A stretch of 64,000 nucleotides of DNA from Rotaria sordida (taxonomy: Eukaryota; Rotifera; Eurotatoria; Philodinida; Philodinidae). This document shows, piece after piece, positions 24,199 to 39,100 of the stretch. How positions within the stretch are numbered: position 1 is the stretch's first letter; every line of letters starts with the position of its first letter. The stretch spans positions 124,001-188,000 of the forward strand of contig CAJNOL010000132.1 of NCBI GenBank assembly GCA_905250125.1, written 5' to 3'. The notes beneath the pieces were generated by a model. The model was not told the origin of the DNA, did no database searches, and saw nothing but the letters and a program-made list of their open reading frames with translations. The translations under genes were made by a program, and so were the position numbers.

Positions 24199-27100
24199 AT
24201 GACAACGTCACGGACATCAATGGTTAATATTCATTGTCCTCCATCATCATCTCATGGATGGCAAGTTGAAAGTGGTTATTATTCAGATTCATACAATAAC
24301 TCCTCCTCTTCGATGTCAAATACAAAACAACAAACATCAATACAATATAGTAAGATTTCTAAGATGAAATAAAACAAACCTTAAATATAAATGATTATGA
24401 TCTGACATGTTTTCTTTTAACAAATATGTTTTTTGTTCATTTCATGAAGATTGATCATGATACATATCATCACTTTTTTTTTTTTAATGTGTATCGTGAT
24501 GATGAATATCAAAACTAGTCATTCTATTCTTGTATATCATGACAAATTGGTCATTTATATGTATATATATATATATATATGATTGAATCAAATCATGCTC
24601 ATTATATTTGTTCGATCATTTATTGATAGTTTTTTGAAGTGAAATATTCATGTTCATATTGACAAGATTAATCATAATGATGTTGATGACTATAGTATAC
24701 ATTTTATCCTCATTGTTAGTGATTATTTTATTTCTTTTTTATTTTTTGATTGCTTGTCTTATCTTTAAAATCGCGTCATCAATGACAATTCAATTTTTAA
24801 CCTCATGCGACATTTGTGTCCTTGTAACATCTTAATATACTCTTCCCTTTTTTCTCTCGTGTGTATTTATTGTAACCAGTTGTCTTTTCTAACTAAAGAA
24901 ATAGAATATGCCTGTTATTCTAGTCTTACGTAATTATGTTTGAATTGAGAATGACCATGGTGGATATGCACGATTAAATCGTCATTGTCGTGTATATTTT
25001 GGATGAAATACAATCGTACAGTTTCCTTTTGCATGATCGATTCAAATGCATATATATATGCATGTATACACACAAGAGATTTCTTTTCTTTTTCTTCTTC
25101 TTCTGTTATACATGATGTAAGTCCTGAGAGTGTATATTGGGACACAGATGTTCATCAATGCATGATGCACAATAGATTGTTACTCGCAATCGAAAAGATC
25201 AATCGAAAGAGTTACATAAAACGGATAATATTGTATACATATATATATATATATAATATCTTTGACAAATTACTAACGATAGTTTATAAAGTATCTTTAT
25301 CAAGATTTTTCTATATTATATGAAGCGGTTTTTTTTTTGGTTAAGAGAATAATATATATATAAGATAAGGTCACCAGAGCATAGGAGGAGAATCTGGTGA
25401 GTGAATCTTGTTTACCTATCAAGATGAAAAGAACAGTCTGTTGTACCCCTGCCGAGCGGCATGCGAAGAGAAGGGTTAAAGTGTCTGAGTGCGCGTGTGT
25501 GTGTGTGTGGTTCATTAATGTTCTCAACTAACGATTATTTGTGTTGTTTGGTGTGTGTGTGTGAATGTAGAGCCGATAGGGGCTAATTTTTTTTTTCTCT
25601 CTTCTTTTATGCACAGGTGTTCATCCAACATCGTCATCCTGTTGTACATCGTTAATACCTCCGCCACCATCAACAAATTTATTTCACAGATCATCATGTC
25701 ATAAACGACATCATCAAACTACTAAAGACATTATTTTATGTTCATGTACACATCATCCATATCTTCAACATAAAATAAATGTTAACAATAATCCGAATGT
25801 TACAACGAATGCCGCACTTTTATGTACAATTGATCGATGTATACATTCGAATACAAATATGAAACCTATATCTGAACATTATATTGAACAATCAAATTCT
25901 TCATTAAATGATTCAAATACATCACCACCAATAACAAGCAATGATGATGAAGAATCAGGTTAGTTGAATAGAAAACGAAACGAAAAAAAAAAACTCATTT
26001 TCTATTTAGTATGTTTTTATATGTATATATTGAAATAACATTTCTCAGTTAGTCTTCTTGCTTACGGCATTTCTAATCGAATTAACTCACACTTTCTTGA
26101 GACATCATGCTAAGCATAGCGGGTGGGAATATATGTTTTGTTCTAATGGCAATTATCATCAACAATGATCATTGCTAGGTTATCCTCGAGCAATCGATTT
26201 ATTCAAGCAAAAAATCATGATTTTCTAAAAAACTTTTCTTTTTTTTCCTCGATATATTTCAATCGATCTAATTGTCTTACGATCGCAGAACAATGACGAC
26301 ATTCTTTTCCTTTTTCTCTTTTTTTTTCATTATTCATACAACAATATTTGTATGTGTTGTCACGTAATATTGCATGGTATGTCAATTTTTTACATGTTAA
26401 GGTGGTGACAACGACGAGAAATTGAATATTCTAGATCGCACCAGTCGATCTAATACACATAATATAAACGAATGAATCACGCAATATAGAATAAATTTAT
26501 TGTTCTCTAGTGTGCAAATGAAATACGCCGATTGATGATCCTATCTAACTGTCGCTCAACTTTTCATAAGAACAGTGTATTATCGATTGTCTAGTAATGA
26601 TAAAAAACTTCAGTATAACATACATATCAAACTAGTCACGAGTAAATAACATTAAAAATCACTTGGTGGTCCTCGTTGTTCTTTTTTTTTCTTCTTTTTT
26701 TATGCATCTCTGTCTTTTCAATACACTCCTCCTGTTCGTCTAGCTCAAGATCGTAATTAAAATTGTTCATAGAGACGATAGTCAAATATGATGTTTGTTT
26801 TGTTTTCTCTTACTGTTACTTTTTACTATTACTATATATACATATATATATATATACTTCTTGAAGCACTTTTTTGCATTCAATTGTATTGTATATATGG
26901 CCCTTTCCTTCGTTTCACGCGCTACAATAACTAACCCATAGAAATGCAGGTCAAAATGATGATGATGACGACGTTCGATGGGCGACAAACTGTTGCACAT
27001 ACATACATACCCACATATGCACATTATTGATGATCGTTTCAAATTAATTGCAACTTTCTCGTTCAGCTTGTCATCAAATTTAATCAAAAAAGGACACACA

Positions 27101-30100
27101 GACACATATATAAATGTTGTGTCAAGAATAGACAGTTTAGGCAATTCTAGACAATGGTGTTATCACGCTTTGGTTGCTCTACGTTTTTTTTTGTTTGAAT
27201 TGGAACTTAAAATAGATATACATCCAATTGGAAGAAATCTAAAGTGACTTATTCTCTTCTGCCATCGTTGTATGTATGTTATAGTAAAAGCGATTGTCGT
27301 CTAAGCGTAACGAGCAAGAAAAAGAAAGAGAGAGTGAAAGAGAAAGAGACAAAAAAAAGTGTTACAAAGAAAGAGAGAGAGAGAGCAAGAAGACAAGGAA
27401 ACGATCAAAAAGAAAGTAGTAGTGGTCGACACCTTTTTATTCTGCACTTACGTACAATATAGAAGACTTTATACTTCTCGCCTTTGCTCATTTTTTTTGC
27501 TTCGTTCAACATAAAGAGAAAGTAAAAAAATCATAATGAATACCAAGTAACATGCAAGTGGTACTAGTAAGCAATCAGAACAATGTTGAGTTAATACACG
27601 CAACATTATATTTTTTCATACGATGTAAGTTTATTTCGATGAATGATTAATCATATATATCGGTAGATTTTTTTTCTTCTTTTGAATTAAATAAAACGCT
27701 TCTAGCTATTTATGTGAAGTGACTATTGACGTGGACACGTCGAGATAGAAAAAAAAAAGGTTAAGAGTGTCCAGTCATCGTTTGATCATCGGACTGCAAG
27801 AAGGACAATTGACTAACATAAGATTGTAAAAAAAGATATTTATTTGTTATACGATTGAGCAATTCATATATTTGTTATTCTTTTTTTTTTAAGGAAGTCA
27901 TTCTGGAATGGATTCAACTGTTTTATCACCACTTCTTACACCACCACAAATACCACCTCCACTACCACCGCCTCATCCTCCTATGATTCCTGTTGATCAC
28001 ACAACATTACTCAGTCAGATCAAAACAACAACACGTAATTCGATTCTTTTGTGCGGTGATAACACTTCAACGACAACTAATGCCTATATGGCTGATAGTG
28101 GTTTTGATTCATCAAGTTCACATGCCGTTGCCCCATCTGCGCCTCCACCAATACCATCATCAACACCTTGTACTGCTTTCATGATACAAACACAAACCGG
28201 CAATGCTCTCTTAATACCACATGCACAAGGTATAGTTAATAGAATAGATTTCTTCTTCAATTTGTGTTTGATTGTTTTAAGCGTATGTATATCGTAATAT
28301 TGATCCGGATGTATGCATATGCAAGACTAAGAGAGGAAGTAAGCTCTATTAGGACTTGATTGTGCATTCGGTGACCTCTCTTTTTTATATAGTCGTTTGA
28401 TTACGAGCTCGCGTACACATTCTGGTAATTGTTGAGTTCTAACTATTGGCGGATGTCGTGTTTGACCCTGAGTTCTACTCTTTTTTTCTTTCTCTTGATC
28501 GAACACATCGGGTTCGATATGGTATTCTTCTATCTAGCGGCGGTGACAAACTCTTGTTATAATTGTCTTCGACACGGCACTCGAGCCACTGTAGTAATCA
28601 ATTGACGACAAAGCAAAAAGAGAATCATGCACGCATTCACGGAGATATCATTCCAGCAGAGATCGATTAGTCTCGGTTCTTATCAGTTGGTTGCGCCTGT
28701 ATGTGTGTATGTATGTATGTGTGTAGTGTCGATTGAATTTGCCTACAGTCTGATGAACACACCAGAGAAAAGGAAAAAGAAAGAAAGAAAGAAAGAAAGA
28801 TGAATATGAAAGAAGAAGAAGAAGAAGAAGAAGAAAAAGACTTATCGCCCTTCATAGTTTCCATCCGGCATACTAGTTAATGCAAGACATTTATTGATCT
28901 CAGGTCAGTTTTATATTATAGATATCGAGTCATTATTTTAATCAATGACCTTCAGTTTGTCATTCATATTACTGTTCGATGATGTTAATGATGAACTCAT
29001 ATATACACGTGTAAAGAAGAATGAGAATTTGCATTGCAAGATTACGAAAGCTAGCTAAATAGTATCGTATCTCATTTATCTACTGTCACATGATACATTC
29101 AACCATATTAAGATGCATGATGATGATCGAAATAAGGCACATATCGAAACATATATATATGTATATATTCAATAGTATTCTTCATTCCTAGTGTCCGGCA
29201 GGTGATTATGAAACGTGAGAGATTTGTTTAGTCTATCCAATTTCTCTATTATATTACACATTAAATGCCACAATATCATCATATGGAATTCTTCCAGTCA
29301 ATAAATTCATATTCATTTTCTTTTTGTCTAGGTACATTAATGTCTTCTTCGACTATTGATCCAAACGGTAGTAATATTAATAATGGTACACTTCCTCTTC
29401 GATCTTCCGCCTACTCATGTCCAAATTCTACTCAACTAACAACAACAATGTCAACTATTGATCGACCACACTCTAATTTATCAAATGTCTATCAGACAAT
29501 TGATGCCGACAGGTTAGTTACTTCTTTTTATTTTTTCAATAAGTATGTTTGATGTTCATTATTCGAACAAACATAGACAGAAGTATACACGTTATTTATT
29601 CTCATTATCATCAAACAGTCAGACATATATATATATATATATATATATGCAGAGAGAAGAAAAGAGCTTTTAGTAGTACATCCGGAATGAATAAGACTTA
29701 TGTTTATTAGCTTGGTCTGTTAGCCACTTGATTATATATCCCGTTGATTGATTAAAATGCGGTTAATGCACAAAAAGCAAATATTTTCACCTGTGTCTAA
29801 ATATAACAAAGAAAAGAAAAAAGAAAGTTCATGTATAGACCTCTTAATAACGATTGTTATATACTCCCGTAGGACTAATTAACTTGTACGTCTGTATTAA
29901 AATATCAATCTTTTTCTTTTTTCTTTTCCAGTCATCGTGAATATGTAATTCATTCAAATGACAATAAGAATGAGATCTTTCCTGATACGCCATTACTGCC
30001 TTGGTATGTATACATATAGTTTATGTTTGCACAATGTAAATTAGACTCTCTGTCTCTGTTTCACGCACATATATATCAAGTAAAGTAATCTTGCGTAATA

Positions 30101-33100
30101 GCTACTACTCTTCATTCTAATGGGATGATGTGTGTGTATGTATTAGGGTGCAATTGTCAACAAAAATCAAATTAGTCTTTTTTTTTTGTTGTGTATTGAC
30201 TTAAAAAGTAAGTCACACCCGGATGGCTGATCATTGAATGAACAATAGACATGTCCGAATTCTTTTTTCCTTTCTTTTATAACATAGATAATAATATTAT
30301 TTTATTTGATTTAATTAACAATTTAAATACTGGATTGACATAACAAGGACATGAATAATTTTTTTCTTCTTTCTTTTTGCTTGTAGTTTTCGAAATAATT
30401 GTTATGTTTATCCGTTGGATCATCATCATCATCATTCCCATTCACATATTCGTTGTAATTGTGATTCAACAACATATAATGAACAAACAACAACAACAAC
30501 ACGACAATCAACACATTCACCATGTCCATTATTTAATAATTCATCATGTCGATTAAAAAAACGAAAAACTGATGAAAATTATTTTCAAAGAAATTTTTTT
30601 TCATGGAAAACAATTGCCATTATTTTTATTTTAACAACATTATGTTTCTTAATATCAACTATTTATTTATCAATCATGCATTTTTATCATCCAACATTTC
30701 GAGAAATCAATTTAACACAACCAAAAATTCGTCAACAAAATTTATTTTATGGTTTGTATGATTAAATTAATTTAATTTTTTTTTTAATATTTTTTTGTTT
30801 TTAGGTAAAACGACACGTTTCATTCGTATTGGTGATAAAATAAAAGAAACGATTGATTCACAATCAAGTACACAATTACAGTTTTATATTGAACGAACAA
30901 CTTCAATACAATTTAATTTTACAGCTAATCGACAAGCAAATTTTGGTAAAGAAAATTATAAAAAAATATTCTAAATAAAATTCCTTTGTTAATTATAAAA
31001 ATTTCTATAAATAATATTTTATAATGGAAAAATTCATTAATTAGAGAACTTCGAGTCGGATTCGGACCGGCTTTTAATCACATTCGAGTCGATTTGTATC
31101 TGGTTCAGATTCATAAAAACGTGAATCTGCAGCTCCCTACCGTTGAATTCTACGATGTTAATTCTATTTACTTTAATAAGATAGAAATGAAAAAAAAAAA
31201 ATTATATTATTTTCTTTTTTTCTCAGGTATTTATGGTAAACGATCGAATTCACCAAGTTTAACTCAATTTGATTTTTTTCATTCGTTTCATGAAAATCCT
31301 CAACAACAACAACATCATCTTGTACGTCGAAGTTTATCACAAAATCGAACATCACAAATCTATATAACAAATTTTAATGATGAACAATTAATACTTTTAT
31401 TTAATGAATTATTAACAACAGGACTTTGGTATATAACAATAATAAATGATGGTTTATTTAAAGAAAAATTTCAATTAAGTATTGAACATATTGATCAAAA
31501 AAATGAACGTACATGTTTAAATAATTGTAATAATCATGGTATTTGTCAACGTGGTATATGTATATGTTATCCATCCTATACAGGATCGGATTGTTCAATT
31601 GGTAAAGAAAAGATATTTGAAATATAGAAAGACTTTTATTTTCTTTAATGATTCTATTTTTTAGCACAATGTACAGATTTATGTAGTGGACATGGTGTTA
31701 TTGAATATGGACAATGTCGTTGTCAAGAAGGTTGGCATGGTGCTGAATGTCAATTAATGTCCAATCAATGTGAAATAAGTAATTGTAATAATCGAGGTAC
31801 TTGCATTGCTGGTCAATGTGTTTGTCAAAGTGGTTATCAAGGAAAATTTTGTGAACAAAGTATGATGATTTTTTAAAATATTCACATACAAATAAAAATA
31901 AATATCTTTTGTTTTTATTTTTTTTGTTTGAAGTTTCATGTCAAAATGTTAATTGTAGCGATCATGGTATATGTATTGAAGGAAAATGTCGTTGTTTTCA
32001 TGGATATACCAATGATGATTGTTCATTATTAATTCATTCACAATGTGATAATCGATGTTCAGAACATGGACAATATGTTGATTATCCAAAATCAATGTGT
32101 ATTTGTGATAATAACTGGACAGGTGAAGATTGTTCACAACGTAAGTAGATTTCTTTTTTTTGTATTTTATTAATACTAAAAAATAAAATTTTCATATTTA
32201 AAGCAAAATGTAATATTGATTGTGGTATTCATGGAAAATGTTCTATGAATAATAAAGATAAATGTCAATGTGATGATGGATGGATAGGAGAAAATTGTAT
32301 GAAAAAGATTTGTTCAAGACTATGTAAACAATGTGATAATAATGGAACTTGTTTATGTCAAAATGGATATACTGGTCGATATTGTCAAATAGGTTTGTAC
32401 ATTTAATTGAAAAATAATGAGAATAATTATGATGATGAAATTCTTTAGATGCTTGTCCAAATAATTGTAATGGACATGGAGAATGTAAAATAAATAAATG
32501 TATATGTCACACTAATTGGTTTGGACCAGAATGTCAATTTACAATTGAAAATAATTGCAACGATCAAATCGATAATGATAATGGTTAGTATTTTATTAGA
32601 ATCTATTAGAATTCTAAATCGAACATTGTTGTATTTTCATGCTATTCAGCTATAGAAGTATAGAAGACTTGTCTGAAAATCAATTCGAAACACAAGAAAG
32701 TTAATAGTAATAAATAGATGACGAAGGTTTTTATTAAGTTCGAATTAACTTACTGTGAAATTTTTTTTTGTTACCGAATTTATTTTACTTTACGTTTATA
32801 TTAGTTGAAATCAATTGGAATAAAACTTCTAGTCAACAGTAATAGTCTACCAAGATATTTCCGTAGTAAAATTATTAAGAGAATCAATCACAATTATTAT
32901 TAGACATGTAAATCGATCTATTAATCAGCGGCGGTGGAAAATTTTCTGAAGTCCCTGAGATTTTGAAGTGACAATACTGGTAGAGAATGTGATGCTAAGA
33001 AACTTGACAAGAATATTCCTAAAAACTGATCTTGAACGTCGAAAATTCTAGTATCTACTTTTATGTTTCGGTTGTAGCAGCCGAGATTTTCAGCCACTAT

Positions 33101-36100
33101 TTAGTGGAACTGTGGCGGCATGACTGAACCATTGGAGCGTTGGAGGTGAGTCTGCCGATCGGCTGACACCTCTAGTTAATTCATATTGTGTTCATTCGAT
33201 TTTACATGAGACTTTGTTAGGTTAATTTACTGTATTTGAATTGAAGATTAATACGATATTGAAATATAAAATTAGAGATTAAAAGAAATCAAATGTGTTC
33301 GAATTATTAAGATATATTAACACATTCGACCCGACGTCGCCCACCGGTGGGCGACGCTATAATTTAACGAAAAATCGTATAGAAAAGCACTTTCTTTTGC
33401 TTTTTTTTAAGCAGGAGATTAGACGTAAGCTGTCATATCTTCTGTCTTCAGTACTTTGTTTGAATTCTTTATTCGATAGCATAATGCTTATCATTAAAAC
33501 ACTCGAGACAAAAAAATTTATCACAGTCAGAACAGAATGTTTTGACTTTCTTTGCTGCTGCATTGCTCGCTTGTCTTGACTGTTCTGCCCTTTCCTTCGC
33601 ATAGCAGCCAGTACACCGTCTACCAACATTGCGCGTAGATCCTTCCTTTTCTTCGAGCTTGTGATCAGCGAATTTGCGTTTCGAATACCTTGCTGGTTGT
33701 TGCCTGGAGCCATGTTTCAGCTTCTCGATCGGCGTGCCAAGCAGTAAAGATTGGACAAGATTTTCACGAAATTGCAAGATGGTCACTTTGCTTTCGATGT
33801 AGTTCTCCTTGTATATCAAATAGCTATTTACTAGTGCCGTCCCAAAAACTAATTCAAATGCTACCTTTCGGTACCATTTTACTGATTTCCTGAGAGACGT
33901 GTAATATGTTGATAACTGGTCAGATAAATCAGTGCCTTGTCTTCCTTTATTATAATCTAATACGACTTGGGGCTTCATGATCGACTCATTTTGAAAATTT
34001 AATTTTCCACTATCTACTACACTTGCTGAATGTGACGGTCTTGTAGATATCATCAAGACATCGTTCTTGTCTCGCCACCTAATTAATTTAATTCCATCTT
34101 TGTTCTGAAGTCCACAAACTTCTCCACGACTAAGATTTTCTTCAAGAACTCTACCTCCTGATCCAACACGATTCGTTCGTAATGTTCCAATGAGATATGT
34201 ATCATGTTCCAACAAACATTCCGCCAGGGAAATACTGGTAAAGAAATTATCAGCTACGACGGTTCGATAACATCCATCAAGACCATCTAATAGTTTCATT
34301 ACTACTGTTTGAGCATGTCCGACACCTGCCGTTGAATCTTGCTCACCGGTATAAATTACATAATTCCAAACATAACCATTGGTCGCTGCTAATTTGTACA
34401 TCTTTACACCGTACTTGTGTGCTTTTCCAGGTATGTATTGTTTGAATAAAAGTCGGCCACGCCATGGTATCATACTTTCATCTATACTGATAATTGAGCC
34501 AGGCATATATACTGATGAAAATCTTTCTTTTAGTAAATCTAAGAGTGGCTTCAACTTGAACAGTCTATCTTGGTTCGAATTCTTGTCATTGTTATTCGAA
34601 AAATGCCAAAATTTTAGGAGTGATTCAAATCTTTCTCTTGACATGGTATTTTGAATGATCTTTGATCCATATAATGGACTAGAGCTCCAATAATACTTCA
34701 GCTTCGGCATTTGTACTAATCCCATTTCAATAATTATTCCAAAGAATTTGAACATCTCTGTATTAGTGGTTGGTTTCCATCGTTGAAACATTGATCGTCT
34801 ACTGATCACATGACTTTGCAAGTATTGCTGTGCGTATCGATTAGTTTCACGAACCATAAGGTCAATAATTTCGTCCGTAATGAAATGTCGATAGCAGTCG
34901 ATAGGATTAATTGTGTTATCTTCTGAAGTAGAAGTTACATCCCCGATAAGCCCATGATCTTCCAAGAATTCTGCATCAGATTCTGGTTCTATTTCATTCC
35001 AGGCATATAAATTCATATTATCGTTATTGTCTTCGTCAGTAATTTCTTCGTCAGAATTGTCAAAATCAAGGTGCGTTGTATCAAACTCATCATTCAGTGA
35101 ACTCACTTCACTGAATGAACTAGCACTACTTTCTGTATCGATTTCTTCGAACGACATGTGAAGTGCTCCAAAAATTCGGTTGTATTTATATGCAAAACGA
35201 TATAGATAAGAGAATAAGGGAGAAAATACTGGAAATTTCTTTCTTTTTCTCACACATGCTTCGTACAATATACAAAAGAACGAAAAACTAACTTAAGCCA
35301 TTAGTCACTTGGTCAGTAAAAAATGACTCATTGTTTAGTAGTATAAACAAGAGAACGACAAATAACCAGTAGAATATAGCCAAAAGGTCATTAAGTGCAT
35401 TTATTAGAAGATAATTGTTCACGAAAATGAACAATCTGAAAAAAATTTTACAAAAACTGAGTCGGGTCGAATGTGTTAATAATAAGATAAAAAGCAGTAT
35501 TCAACTTGAAAATTTATTAAAATAATAAAAAATGATTTATTTAATAAAAATTTGTTTAGATGGTCTTATTGATTGTCTTGATCCTGATTGTTGTTCATCA
35601 AGTCGATGTCAATCAACTATAGAATGTATTTCAAGAACAACTGCTAAAGACATGTATAAATAATTAAACTAAAACAAAAAAAAAAAAGTTTTTTTTTTAA
35701 ATAAATAATTTTTTTCTATAGATTATTAAGACGTCAAGCACCAAGTCCATCTGCTTCATTTTTTGAACGTATGCAATTTTTAATTCAAGAAGATGGATTA
35801 CAAACATCATCGATTTATACATCATTTAATGAACGGTATTAAAATATTTTTCTTTTTCTTCTTTGAATTTTTTTTTCTATTACTTAAAAATTCTTTCAGC
35901 GCATCTGCATTCGATAAGAGGTGATCTATTCGATGTTTTTGTATTGTTTTGTGAAAATGTTTCGACCATAGAAAAAAAAACACACGACTATCAAAATCAA
36001 AATCTCATTTATTTATTTTTTTTTGTTTTACTCTAGACGAGCATCAGTTATACGTGGTCAGATATTTTATAAAAAATTTCTTCCACTTAATGGTGTTAAA

Positions 36101-39100
36101 GTTCAAGTATTTAATAATCCAAATCAAGGTTATACAATATCAGATAAAGATGGATTGTAAAGAAAAAAAAAATTTTTTTCTTTCCTATTTAAATTAAAAT
36201 ATCTATTTCATTTTTTAATATTTTAGTTTTAATTTATTAATTAATGGTGGTGGTTCAGTACTTATTCAATTTATTCGACAACCATTTCAAACCAAACAAT
36301 ATGCATTCATTGTACCATGGAATACTTTTCTTCATATTGGTTATATTTATATGGATGAAATTATTGAAAATAATATGTGTCATAGAAATCTTTCTGAAAT
36401 TCTTCAACCAAAATTATGGGATACTAGTCTTGATAGAAGTTTTATAACAAATAATAAATTTGATTATGCATATACATTAGGTTCACAAATAATTCGTCAA
36501 TCAATATCAATTGATAAAAATGATTTACCTATAAAATTTATTTATTTAAGTTCATCAAGTACAAGACGTTATCAATCAATATTAACAATTGTATTAACAG
36601 GAGATTATATTGATGATGATTTAATACAAATACATTTAAGTATAAGTATTGAAGGAATTTTTTTTATGAAAAAATTTCATGCAGATACAAATTTAATTTA
36701 TGAATATGAATGGTCAAGAAGAAATGCTTATGATCAAAATGTACATGGTTTAGCTGAAGCTATTGGTATGTTTCAAATAAATAAATTAAGTTTTTTTTTT
36801 ATTAGATAATCGAATTTTATTGTCTTATAATAGTTTCAATTGGATATGAATATGTGAATTGTAATCAAATTGATTGGTATCGAAAATCAGTAAAAATTAC
36901 TGGACAAGATATTCCAACAGCAAATATTGGTGGATGGACATTTAATGTTCATCATAAATTAAATATTCAATCAGGTAAATTATAATTATTTTTAAATTGA
37001 ATGTCAATAGAGATGTATGACAGTTTCATTAGTTCAGGAGAATTAAATTGAAAAGTTGATTGATAGACTTGCATTAACTAGTCCAGGTAAAATATTATCA
37101 TTTCTTGATATGCTTTAGAAACGAATTCACATTAAAGTTCACTGATGGTCCTTGATGAAAAAAGAAATAAAGCATTATAAAACATATTCCTATTAGAAAT
37201 AGCAAAAAGAAAATTTGATTTTTGAGTATTGTATGTTTGCCACCAAACAGTATGTCAATCAAGAGGACTTCCTTCCTCAAATGTTTAACTCTCTGCTAAC
37301 TTTTAATAGCTTCATGATAATTTTAGACATAAATCGGTTTTGAAACATTATTTGCCTGTCTCTAGCAGAAAGTGGAATAAAAATAAGTGGGCAATGTTGT
37401 TGCGAGATGAATAGGATTGGGTGAGAGATGGCCTGGTATCAAGTCGTCTGTTGTGAGAGAGGCCAGATCACGGTGGATTTCGTTCTTCCATCGACCTGGC
37501 CATCACTTCTAGCGCTCCGAGGATGAAAATACTTGCTGTTGAATGTTTAGCCGCTTGCATTCCCAAAAAGTATCGATAATCTTGATATCGATTTTTATTG
37601 CATTCGTTATAAATCAGAGAAGTCTAATTGGAGATGTTCTTCAAATTACGAAGACTTGGTTAGAGCTCGTCGGATGGAAAATTTTTGAATGCGAACCCGA
37701 TTTATTTAACATTTTTCCAGATCAGAGCTCATACCCGATTGATTAAATTCTTTCAAATTTGATCGCTGCTCCAAACATGCAAGATACATTTTTTTTCGAT
37801 TGTTTGCACCCTACACATTTCTTAGGCCATCCTGACGGTCTGTTACTTTCAGAGTAGCATCCGTAGAGTCGATCTCGATCAACACGAAATTTTCAGGTCT
37901 GGATCTGGTCGGATCCGGATTTAGAGATGTACACTGTAGAGTAAGGATTAGAAAATTTCTCTCAGTCAAGATACAACCTACGAAAAAAGTTTATCCTATA
38001 TATCTCCATCCGGGATCTATCCAATGAGCTCTATTCTTGGTTACCCGTAAGAAATGTTCATGACATTCGCATTGTAAAGATATGCGTATTGGCTTAATTC
38101 TGTTTGTTCTATCTTAGAAGAATGTTAGACTGTTTATAAGTATTTCTTTTGCTATTTATATTCAAAATTAATATTCAGTAGCTCATCTCTTGATGTCATA
38201 TAAAAATGTTATCAATAATCTTTTTCTTATTAGGTATTCTACATAAAGGTGATGGAACAAATATGTTACTTACAGATTCACCTCTTCAATTTTCAACATT
38301 AATTGGTATGCGTGATCAATCACGTTCAATTGATTGTCGAAATTGTTATGAAAATCCAGCATTATTAACTAAATTACTTAATCCAACAAGTTTAACTGTT
38401 AGTAATGATGGTACAATATATATTGGTGATTTAAATATAATATGGATGTATCGATCAACAAATAATCTTGTTAAACCTGTACTTGAATTAAATGAACAAT
38501 ATACATATAAATATTATTTAACAACAGATCCTGTTGATGGTCGTTTATATATATCAGATTATCATCGTCGACAAATAATACGTTTAATAAAAACAGATTC
38601 TATTGAAAATTTAAAACAAAATTATGAAATTGTTGTTGGTGATGGTCATTATTGTACCTTAGATTTAATTTATAATATAACATGTGGTGATGAACAATTA
38701 GCAAAACATGTTTCATTATCATATCCAAAAGGTTTAACAATTGATCGTTATGGAACAATTTATTTTATTGATGGACAACGTATAAGAAAATTAAGTATTG
38801 ATAATAGTCATGTTACAAATCTTATTGGATCATATGAATATCAAATTGATTATCATAAACAATTATCATGTAATCGAACTTATTCACTTGATCAGGTTCG
38901 AATGAAATCATAAAAGAAAGTTTTTTTTTTTTTAATAAAGTTTGTTGTTTTCTTTTAGTTTAAACTTTATAATCCAACAACATTACATATTCATCCACTT
39001 GATGGTGATTTATATGTACTTGATGATATGTATTTATATCGTATACGAATTAATTTTAATCTTATTGAAATAATTCTTGGACAATCATTAAATTGTTTAA

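Larger units (their letters stand above)
33317..35479 (-). mobile_element. piggyBac family DNA transposon, apparently full length
   Basis: The element runs 33321..35475 (2,155 bases) and sits in teneurin intron 12, antisense to the host gene. Its ends are perfect 15-base inverted repeats: CACATTCGACCCGAC at 33321-33335 and GTCGGGTCGAATGTG at 35461-35475. Both are flanked by TTAA (33317-33320 and 35476-35479), the target duplication typical of piggyBac. An uninterrupted transposase frame fills most of the interior. A perfect 22-base palindrome adjoins the left end. It is less AT-rich than the intron around it. Matching ends, intact TTAA sites and an open ORF all point to a young insertion. Confidence 0.95.

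Noticed and set aside
26782..27247. Overlapping 120- and 89-codon ORFs on opposite strands
   Set aside because: They lie inside teneurin intron 2, consist of low-complexity translation of simple repeats, and mirror each other.
31044..31226. Possible extra teneurin exon after an acceptor-like attag at about 31043
   Set aside because: Exon 7 joins exon 8 (31227) in phase and in family order. The 31044 stretch resembles the GGATC/CGGAC-rich dispersed repeat and has no teneurin similarity.
35158..35268. 37-residue N-terminal extension of the piggyBac transposase
   Set aside because: Basic and aromatic, unlike the acidic leader of the family, and not needed by any domain. The Met at 35157 is the likelier start, though the extension is open.
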